Part shown: positions 5,583 through 11,104 of the stretch, in pieces | How the letters are laid out: each line of letters begins with the position of its first letter | Numbering within the stretch: the first letter of the stretch is position 1 | Assembly (NCBI GenBank): GCA_949289625.1 | Contig: CASEPH010000175.1 | Coordinates: 1-11,104 of the forward strand | DNA length: 11,104 nucleotides | Direction of reading: 5' to 3' | Source of the DNA: an uncultured Clostridia bacterium | GTDB taxonomy: Bacteria > Bacillota_A > Clostridia > Oscillospirales > Oscillospiraceae | The notes under the pieces: model-generated | Databases searched by the model: none | Seen by the model: only the letters and a program-made list of their open reading frames with translations | What the model was told of the DNA's origin: nothing | Position numbers and translations under genes: made by a program

Positions 5583-6385
5583 CGCCGGAAGAAATCGTGG
5601 CGCTGGCCAGAAATCCAGGCCGGCCGGGGATTGTGGATTACATCGGCGCGCTGTTTACAGACTTTTTTGAACAGCGGGGAGACCGTGCATCCCGGGAGGA
5701 CGGAAGCATTCTGGGTGGAATCGCTCGATACCATGGCCAGCCGGTCACGGTACTGGGACATCGGAAGGGCAAGGATTTGGAGGAGAACCTGCGGTGCAAT
5801 TTTGGAATGCCGGGACCGGAGGGGTATCGGAAGGCCCGGCGGATTCTGGAGGCGGCGGAGAAATTCGGCCGTCCGGTGATCACCTTTGTGGATACCCCCG
5901 GGGCCTATCCGGGCAAGGAAGCGGAGGAACAGGGACAGGGAGAGGCCATCGCCCGGTGCATCGCAGAGATGAGCGGCCTTACGGTGCCCGTGGTCTGTGT
6001 GGTCACCGGGGAAGGCGGCAGCGGCGGCGCACTTGCGCTAGCGGTGGGAAACCGGGTGCTCATGCTGGAAAACGCCATCTATTCGGTCCTGTCCCCCGAG
6101 GGATTTGCCTCCATCCTCTGGAAGGACGCCTCACGCAGTGGGGAGGCCTGCGGTGTCATGAAGCTGACGGCCCAGGATTTGCTGGAGGGCGGTGTAATTC
6201 ACAAGGTCCTGCCGGAACCACCCGGTGGAGCGCATACCGATTGGGCAGCCGTATTCCAGTCGGTGGATCGTGGAATTTTTGAGGCGCTGACGGAGCTGGG
6301 AAAATGCAAGGGAACGGTCCTGCGGCAGCAGCGGCTGGCCCACTTTCGCGGAATTGGACAGCCCAGGAAGGAGCGTAAAAAATGA
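5579..6385 (+). CDS. accA: Acetyl-CoA carboxylase carboxyltransferase alpha subunit
   Basis: This is the partner of AccD in the carboxyltransferase. At 268 residues it is the short form known from several Firmicutes. It begins near the conserved EEIVALARNPGRPGIVDYI and lacks the roughly 50-residue helical N-terminal extension of E. coli AccA (319). The core is typical: NFGMPGPEGYRKA, then FVDTPGAYPGKEAEE, GEGGSGGALALAVG with its paired glycines for the oxyanion, YSVLSPEGFASILWKD, and PEPPGGAH near the end. The start ATG overlaps the accD stop as ATGA, with AAGGGGG (5564-5570) 8 nt upstream. No in-frame upstream start restores the missing extension without running deep into accD, so the short form looks genuine. 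Confidence 0.95.
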   Translation: MTPEEIVALARNPGRPGIVDYIGALFTDFFEQRGDRASREDGSILGGIARYHGQPVTVLGHRKGKDLEENLRCNFGMPGPEGYRKARRILEAAEKFGRPVITFVDTPGAYPGKEAEEQGQGEAIARCIAEMSGLTVPVVCVVTGEGGSGGALALAVGNRVLMLENAIYSVLSPEGFASILWKDASRSGEACGVMKLTAQDLLEGGVIHKVLPEPPGGAHTDWAAVFQSVDRGIFEALTELGKCKGTVLRQQRLAHFRGIGQPRKERKK

Positions 6386-7302
6386 AGATCATTGCCACTG
6401 GTCGCTGCTTGCCAGCGCGAGAGGTCACGAACGATATGCTGAGCCGGCAGGTGGATACCAGCGACGAATGGGTATTTAGCCGCACCGGCATCCATGCCCG
6501 CCGGTTTTGTACGGAGGAGTCAGGGGTGGATCTGGCGGAACAGGCGGCCCGCCGGGCCATGGAACAAAGGAAAATCGCCCCGGAGGAGATCTCCGTCTGT
6601 CTGGTGGCCACGTTCAGCCCGGACTACGCCACCCCATCCACCGCCTGCCTGCTGCAAAAGCGGCTGGGGCTGGGGGAGAATACCATCTGTTTTGATCTCA
6701 ACGCCGCCTGTGCTGGGTTTCTCTATGGCCTGAAAACGGCGGACAGCCTGCTGGCGGACCGCAAAGGATATGGCCTGGTGATCGGCTGCGAGGTCATCAG
6801 CCGGGTGCTGGACATGGAGGACCGGAATACCTGCGTGCTGTTCGGAGACGGAGCCGGTGCGGCGATCATTGCCCGGGATGCGTCACCCTTTCCTACCGTA
6901 TTTGGAACCCGCAGCGATCTGTGTATCTGGGTTCAGGGGCCAGGACCGGAGCGGGCGAAGGTCCATATGGACGGGAAAGCGGTATTCCGGTTTGCCGTGG
7001 ACGTTGTGGAAAAGTCCATCCGACAGCTGCTGGAACAGCAGCAGCTGGACATTGACGATGTGGATGTGGTGCTGTGCCACCAGGCCAACAGTCGGATCAT
7101 TGACTATGTGCAGCGGAAGTTGGCACCAAAGCGGTGCCGGTTCTTTAAAAATATCGAACATTTGGGAAATACCTCTGCCGCCAGCATCCCGGTGGCGCTG
7201 GATGAGATGCGTGAGGCGGGACTGCTGAAGGACGGAATGCGGATTATCGCCGTGGGCTTTGGCGCAGGGCTGACCTGGGCAGGGGCCATGTTCGAGTGGT
7301 AA
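6382..7302 (+). CDS. fabH: Beta-ketoacyl-ACP synthase III
   Basis: FabH starts fatty-acid chains by condensing an acyl-CoA primer with malonyl-ACP. The Cys-His-Asn triad is complete: Cys110 in NAACAGF, His233 in CHQANSRI and Asn263 in HLGNTSAASIP, with the usual 30-residue His-Asn spacing. VDTSDEWVFSRTGI (24-37) and FGDGAGAAII are also family signatures. At 306 residues it is slightly shorter than E. coli FabH (317). The residue aligned with the E. coli pocket-floor Phe87 is Thr84 (in YATPSTAC), so the primer pocket may be more open. The gene overlaps accA by 4 nt (ATGA) and has a strong AAGGAG (6368-6373) 8 nt upstream. It marks the switch from the carboxylase genes to the synthase genes within the same operon. 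Confidence 0.95.
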   Translation: MKIIATGRCLPAREVTNDMLSRQVDTSDEWVFSRTGIHARRFCTEESGVDLAEQAARRAMEQRKIAPEEISVCLVATFSPDYATPSTACLLQKRLGLGENTICFDLNAACAGFLYGLKTADSLLADRKGYGLVIGCEVISRVLDMEDRNTCVLFGDGAGAAIIARDASPFPTVFGTRSDLCIWVQGPGPERAKVHMDGKAVFRFAVDVVEKSIRQLLEQQQLDIDDVDVVLCHQANSRIIDYVQRKLAPKRCRFFKNIEHLGNTSAASIPVALDEMREAGLLKDGMRIIAVGFGAGLTWAGAMFEW

Positions 7303-7306
7303 CGAG

Positions 7307-7312
7307 AAGGAG
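7307..7312 (+). promoter_or_regulatory. Ribosome binding site that sets the fabK start
   Basis: AAGGAG directly touches the first in-frame ATG (7313), which leaves no spacing, but lies 6 nt before the second ATG (7319). The second is therefore the real start. Confidence 0.85.
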
Positions 7313-7318
7313 ATGCGT

Positions 7319-8257
7319 ATGAATTGCAAGGAACTGCTGGGGACGAAGTATCCCCTGATCCAGGGCGGTATGGCCAACATCGCCACCGGCGAATTTGCTG
7401 CGGCCGTATCCAACGCCGGGGCCCTGGGGGTTATCGGAACCGGAGGAATGGATGCCGAGACGGCTCGAAACCATATTCGCCGCTGCAAGGAATTGACTCA
7501 AAACCCCTTTGGCGTCAATATCATGCTGATGAATCCCGCAGCGCCGGAGATTGCTAAAGTGGTGGCGGAGGAGCGGGTGCCGGTGGTGACCACAGGGGCT
7601 GGGATCCCCACCAAATACGTACCCCTATGGAAAGATGCAGGCTGCCGGATTTTCCCGGTCATTGCGGCCTCTTTGTATCTCAAGAAGCTGGAGCCCTTGG
7701 GGGTGGACGGATTTATCGCCGAGGGAACGGAAAGCGGTGGACATGTGGGTGAAATGACCACCATGGCCCTGGTGCCCCAGGTGAAGGCGGCCACAAAGCT
7801 GCCGGTGTTCGCGGCAGGCGGTATTGCCAGTGGAGCCCAGCTGGCGGCGGCCTTTGCTCTGGGGGCAGTGGGGGCGCAGATCGGCACTTGTCTGTTGGTG
7901 AGCCAAGAATGCCCCATCCATGAGAACTATAAGCAGGCGTTGCTGAAGGCCAAGGACAGCGACACCATTGTGACGGGCCGGTTGGGCGGCACGCCGGTGC
8001 GGGTGCTGAAAAATCAGATGGCCCGGGAATATGTGCGGCAGGAAAAGGCTGGAGCGGATAAAATGGAGCTGGAGAAATATACCCTGGGGTCACTGCGGAG
8101 AGCGGTGTTTGATGGAGATACCAAAACCGGCTCTCTGATGGCAGGCCAGGTGGCGGGGATGCTGACGGAGATCCGTCCCGTGGCGGAGATCCTGGACCAG
8201 ATCTGGCGGGACTGCCTACAGGTCATGGCCGACTTAGGACAGGAGGCCGCAGGATGA
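7319..8257 (+). CDS. fabK: FMN-dependent enoyl-ACP reductase II
   Basis: FabK carries out the last reduction of each elongation cycle, enoyl-ACP to acyl-ACP, using FMN and NAD(P)H. It is a TIM barrel of the nitronate-monooxygenase-like flavin family and unrelated to FabI. This 312-residue protein closely follows pneumococcal FabK: YPLIQGGMANIA near the start, NPFGVNIMLMNP, VVTTGAGIPTKYV, FIAEGTESGGHVGEMTT with the catalytic-type His142, and the phosphate-binding FAAGGIASG and GAVGAQIGT. It ends with SLMAGQVAGML. The ATG 2 codons upstream is rejected on ribosome-binding-site spacing. The gene follows fabH after 16 nt and overlaps fabD by 4 nt. FabK enzymes are known to resist triclosan, so that is expected here unless a separate fabI exists elsewhere. 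Confidence 0.95.
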   Translation: MNCKELLGTKYPLIQGGMANIATGEFAAAVSNAGALGVIGTGGMDAETARNHIRRCKELTQNPFGVNIMLMNPAAPEIAKVVAEERVPVVTTGAGIPTKYVPLWKDAGCRIFPVIAASLYLKKLEPLGVDGFIAEGTESGGHVGEMTTMALVPQVKAATKLPVFAAGGIASGAQLAAAFALGAVGAQIGTCLLVSQECPIHENYKQALLKAKDSDTIVTGRLGGTPVRVLKNQMAREYVRQEKAGADKMELEKYTLGSLRRAVFDGDTKTGSLMAGQVAGMLTEIRPVAEILDQIWRDCLQVMADLGQEAAG

Positions 8258-9195
8258 AGCTGGGTTTTTTGTACGGCGGCCAGGGCAGTCAGACTGTGGG
8301 GATGGGCCGGGAGTTTTATGCGCAGGAGCCCTTGTTCCGGCAGGTCTATGACCATGCCCCGGTGGATTTTGATCTTCGACGGCTCTGTCTGGAGGGACCG
8401 GAGAAAGAGCTGACCAGGACCCGATATACCCAGTGCTGCCTGCTTGCTTATCAGATCGGCATGACAAAGCTGCTGGCCTGGCGGGGGATTGTTCCCCAGG
8501 CGGCGGCAGGACTGTCCCTGGGGGAGTATGGGGCCCTGTATGGGGCCCAGGTCCTGTCCGAAGAAGAGGCCTTTGCCACGGTGGCGCTGCGGGGCCGGGC
8601 CATGGAGGCGGCGGCTGATGGCCTGAACTGTGGGATGACCGCGGTGCTGGGACTGGAACGGGAGCCTCTGGAGGAAGCCTGCCGTCGGGCCGCCGGACTG
8701 GGCGTGGTGGAGATCTGCAACGATAACTGCCCCGGACAGCTGGTCATCAGCGGCGAGCAGGAGGCGGTAACGGCGGCTGGAAACTACGCTCTGGAGCTGG
8801 GGGCAAAGCGCTGTATGCCCCTGAAGGTCAGCGGTCCCTTCCATACGTCCCTGATGGCCCCCGCTGGAGATGCGCTGGAGGCACATTTTCGGCAGATATC
8901 CTTTGAAACGCCGAAATTCCCGGTGTATTTCAACTGCCTGGGGGATACCACGGCAGAAGTGGAGAAGATCCCACAGCTGCTGGTACGGCAGGTCCAGACC
9001 GGGGTCCGCTTTGCGGACTGCATTCGGGCCATGGTCCGGGATGGGGTGGACGTTATGGTGGAGATCGGCCCGGGGAAAACTCTGACCGGTTTTGTGAAAA
9101 AAACGGCCCCCCAGGTGCGGACCTATTGTATCCGCAGCCTGGAGGACCTGCATACAATTGCGGCGGCGTTGGGAGGAACAAACAGTGAAGCTTAG
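8254..9195 (+). CDS. fabD: Malonyl-CoA:ACP transacylase
   Basis: FabD moves the malonyl group from CoA to the phosphopantetheine arm of AcpP. The active-site serine is Ser88 in GLSLGEYGAL, with His197 in SGPFHTSLM, Arg113 (ALRGRAM) to hold the malonyl carboxylate, and the oxyanion region GGQGSQ at 8-13. The conserved EIGPGKTLTGF lies near the C-terminus. At 313 residues it has the family length (about 310). It overlaps fabK by 4 nt (ATGA), with AGGAGG (8241-8246) 7 nt upstream, and its last 11 nt overlap the start of fabG. It follows directly after the reductase gene, as in several other Firmicute fab clusters. Confidence 0.95.
   Translation: MKLGFLYGGQGSQTVGMGREFYAQEPLFRQVYDHAPVDFDLRRLCLEGPEKELTRTRYTQCCLLAYQIGMTKLLAWRGIVPQAAAGLSLGEYGALYGAQVLSEEEAFATVALRGRAMEAAADGLNCGMTAVLGLEREPLEEACRRAAGLGVVEICNDNCPGQLVISGEQEAVTAAGNYALELGAKRCMPLKVSGPFHTSLMAPAGDALEAHFRQISFETPKFPVYFNCLGDTTAEVEKIPQLLVRQVQTGVRFADCIRAMVRDGVDVMVEIGPGKTLTGFVKKTAPQVRTYCIRSLEDLHTIAAALGGTNSEA
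9172..9176 (+). promoter_or_regulatory. Ribosome binding site that sets a GTG start for fabG
   Basis: GGAGG lies 8 nt before GTG 9185. The in-frame ATG at 9158 is upstream of this site and would add nine non-homologous residues, so GTG is preferred. Confidence 0.85.
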
Positions 9196-9922
9196 TGGAA
9201 AAGTGGCGCTGGTCACCGGCGGCAGCCGGGGGATCGGCCGGGCCGTGGCCCTGGAATTGGCGGCCCAGGGGGGCCGGGTGGCCATCAATTATGCCGGCAG
9301 AGCGGACGCGGCTATGGAGACGGTAGTCCGGCTGAAAGAACTTGGTGTGGAAGCGGAGGCGTTTCAGGCCGACGTCAGCTGTCCGCAGCAGTGCGAAGGG
9401 CTGATTCAGGCGGTCAAGGAGCGGTTCGGGCGGCTGGATCTGCTGGTGAACAATGCAGGCATCACCCGGGATGGGCTGATGATGACGGCCAAGCCGGAGG
9501 ATTTTTCGGCGGTGCTGGACACCAATCTCAAGGGCGCCTATTTCTGCATGAAGGCGGCCTCCCGGATCATGCTGCGGCAGAAATATGGAAGGATCGTCAA
9601 CATGAGCAGCGTGGTGGGACTCCGGGGAAATCCCGGTCAGACTGCCTACGCCGCCAGCAAGGCGGGAATCGTGGGCCTGACTAAGGCCGCTGCCAAGGAA
9701 CTGGCCTCCCGAAATATCACGGTGAACGCCGTGGCACCTGGCCTCATCGAAACAGATATGACCGATGCCATGGTTCCAGCGGCCAGAGAACAGATGGCCG
9801 CCACCATCCCCCTGGGGCGGAACGGAAGGCCGGAGGACGTGGCGGAGGCGGTCTGCTTCCTGCTCTCGTCAGGCTATATCACCGGCCAGGTGCTGTGCGT
9901 AGACGGCGGCATGGCGGTTTAG
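9185..9922 (+). CDS. fabG: 3-oxoacyl-ACP reductase
   Basis: FabG reduces the 3-keto group of the elongating chain with NADPH. This is a classical short-chain dehydrogenase of 245 residues, the family length. The cofactor loop is TGGSRGIG (11-18) and NNAG lies at 89-92. The catalytic tetrad is Asn114, Ser142, Tyr155 and Lys159, in the SVVG...YAASK arrangement. VNAVAPGLIETDMT and the C-terminal GQVLCVDGGM are typical of FabG. The start is GTG 9185, chosen from the ribosome binding site and because MKLSGKVALVTGG is where homologues begin. It overlaps fabD by 11 nt, and its TAG stop forms part of the ribosome binding site of fabF, so the three genes are translationally linked. Confidence 0.95.
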   Translation: MKLSGKVALVTGGSRGIGRAVALELAAQGGRVAINYAGRADAAMETVVRLKELGVEAEAFQADVSCPQQCEGLIQAVKERFGRLDLLVNNAGITRDGLMMTAKPEDFSAVLDTNLKGAYFCMKAASRIMLRQKYGRIVNMSSVVGLRGNPGQTAYAASKAGIVGLTKAAAKELASRNITVNAVAPGLIETDMTDAMVPAAREQMAATIPLGRNGRPEDVAEAVCFLLSSGYITGQVLCVDGGMAV

Positions 9923-9932
9923 GAGGGGTTCT

Positions 9933-11104
9933 ATGGAAAAAAGACGTGTGGTAATCACCGGAATGGGGGCGGTGACCCCGCTGGGAAATACGGTGATGGA
10001 GAGCTGGAATGCTGCCAAGGCCGGGACCTGCGGCATCGGCCCCATTACCCGATATGACCCGTCCCAGCAGAAGGTGAAACTGGCGGGAGAGGTCAAAAAT
10101 CTGGATACAGCAAAACTGCTGGGTCGACGGGAATGCCGGCATATGGACCGGTTTGTCCAGTTCGCTCTGATCGCGGGAGACGAGGCCATGGGGCAAAGCG
10201 GTCTTGTTATGGATAGTTTGGACCGTAGCCGCTGCGGCGTGCTCTTTTCCAGCGGCATCGGTGGGTTTGAAACCATGGAGGCGTCCCATACCAGGGGCCT
10301 TGGCCATGGCTTTGACAATGTGTCGCCCTTTATGATCCCCATGATCATTACCAACATGGCGGCAGGACAGCTAGCCATCCGCTATGGACTGCAGGGCATG
10401 TGTTCCTGCGTAGTCACGGCCTGCGCCGGAGGTACCAACGCGGTGGGTGATGCCTTCCGGCAGATCCGGGATGGCTATGCCGAAGTGATGCTCTGCGGCG
10501 GCAGTGAGGCGGCCATCACCCCCATGGCCATCGGTGGTTTTACCTCCATGCGGGCATTGACGGAACGAACAGACCCCCTGCGGGCTTCCATCCCCTTTGA
10601 CGGGGAACGGGACGGCTTTGTGATGGGGGAGGGCGCCGGCGTGCTGGTGCTGGAGGAATTGGAACATGCATTGCGCCGAGGCGCAACGATTCTGGGGGAA
10701 ATGGTGGGCTATGGCGTCAGCTGCGACGCCTACCATGTGACGGCACCGGCACCGGAAGGCACCGGAGGAGCTGCCTGCATGGCCAATGCCCTGGCGGATG
10801 CAGGACTTTGCCCGGGACAGATCGGCTATATCAACGCCCACGGTACCTCCACACCCATGAACGATGCCTGCGAAACGGCGGCCATTCATCGGGTCTTTGG
10901 CGAAAATCCGCCGGCGGTCAGTTCCACCAAGTCCATGACAGGCCATCTGCTGGGCGCCGCTGGAGCGGTAGAGGCCATCTTTACGATAAAGGCCCTGCAG
11001 GAGGGCGTGATTCCGCCCACCATCGGGTATCAGGTGCCGGATCCGGCCTGTGATTTGGATGTGGTGCCCAATGTGAGCAGGAAACAGGAAATGAAATATG
11101 CCCT
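9933..11104 (+). CDS. fabF: Beta-ketoacyl-ACP synthase II, cut by the window edge
   Basis: FabF extends acyl-ACP by two carbons using malonyl-ACP. The reading frame is open from ATG 9933 to the window end, giving 390 residues of the usual 410 or so, so only about 20 C-terminal residues are missing. It opens with KRRVVITGMGAVTPLG. The catalytic residues are Cys164 in VTACAGGTN, His303 in NAHGTSTP and His338 in STKSMTGHLLGAAG, matching E. coli Cys163, His303 and His340. GGSEAAITPMAIGGF and PFDGERDGFVMGEGAGVL are further FabF signatures. AGGAGG (9921-9926), which includes the fabG stop codon, lies 6 nt before the ATG; the gap to fabG is 10 nt. The stop codon and any gene beyond, such as fabZ, are out of view. 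Confidence 0.95.
   Translation, partial: MEKRRVVITGMGAVTPLGNTVMESWNAAKAGTCGIGPITRYDPSQQKVKLAGEVKNLDTAKLLGRRECRHMDRFVQFALIAGDEAMGQSGLVMDSLDRSRCGVLFSSGIGGFETMEASHTRGLGHGFDNVSPFMIPMIITNMAAGQLAIRYGLQGMCSCVVTACAGGTNAVGDAFRQIRDGYAEVMLCGGSEAAITPMAIGGFTSMRALTERTDPLRASIPFDGERDGFVMGEGAGVLVLEELEHALRRGATILGEMVGYGVSCDAYHVTAPAPEGTGGAACMANALADAGLCPGQIGYINAHGTSTPMNDACETAAIHRVFGENPPAVSSTKSMTGHLLGAAGAVEAIFTIKALQEGVIPPTIGYQVPDPACDLDVVPNVSRKQEMKYA

Noticed and set aside
5579..5740. Possible truncation of AccA at its N-terminus
   Set aside because: Short AccA proteins of about 255-270 residues occur normally in Firmicutes, and the ATGA overlap with accD and a good ribosome binding site support the start.
9158..9184. 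Upstream ATG adding nine residues to FabG
   Set aside because: GTG 9185 has GGAGG at 8 nt and gives the normal FabG N-terminus; the ATG lies upstream of that site.
8014..9288. Long minus-strand open frame of 424 codons opposite fabK and fabD
   Set aside because: It lies antisense to two clear enzymes, resembles no family, and is a by-product of GC-rich codon use on the other strand.

Overview
The window comes from a low-to-mid GC Gram-positive anaerobe of the class Clostridia, most likely a gut Oscillospirales-type organism. This is inferred from three things: a DUF4317-family protein (a family I know mainly from Clostridia), the flavin enoyl-ACP reductase FabK in place of FabI, and short four-subunit acetyl-CoA carboxylase proteins packed into one operon with the fab genes. 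No rRNA or other phylogenetic marker is present, so the placement is tentative. Every gene lies on the plus strand.

Layout: (1) Positions 1-126 are upstream DNA with two overlapping small palindromes at the left edge and a weak candidate promoter. (2) 127-1398 encodes a DUF4317-like protein of unknown function and is closed by a good intrinsic terminator (1434-1460). (3) 1602-2468 encodes an unrecognised protein with two membrane segments. It starts at GTG, has its own extended -10 promoter, and is followed by a long hairpin (2504-2549). (4) 2595-2671 is a control region with a perfect consensus promoter (TTGACA, 16 bp, TATAAT), followed by an array of AGTTA/TAACT half-sites running into the ribosome binding site. 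(5) 2684 to the right edge is a tightly coupled type II fatty-acid synthesis operon: acpP, accB, accC, accD, accA, fabH, fabK, fabD, fabG and fabF, the last cut by the window edge.

How the operon works: AccB (biotin carrier), AccC (biotin carboxylase) and AccD/AccA (carboxyltransferase) make malonyl-CoA. FabD moves the malonyl group to the acyl carrier protein AcpP. FabH starts chains from an acyl-CoA, FabF elongates, FabG reduces the 3-keto group and FabK reduces the enoyl group. The dehydratase (FabZ) and a regulator are not in the window; fabZ could lie just beyond fabF. Six of the nine junctions overlap (four ATGA overlaps of 4 nt, one of 7 nt, one of 11 nt) and the other three gaps are 3, 16 and 10 nt, so translational coupling along one long mRNA is likely. 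All catalytic residues I checked in the enzymes are present.

I see no mobile element, CRISPR array, tRNA or rRNA, and no gene-free stretch above 300 bases. The two larger intergenic regions (1399-1601 and 2469-2683) hold terminators and promoters. Most of the window is ordinary core metabolism. The less ordinary parts are the palindromic control region of the fatty-acid operon and the two uncharacterised upstream genes.
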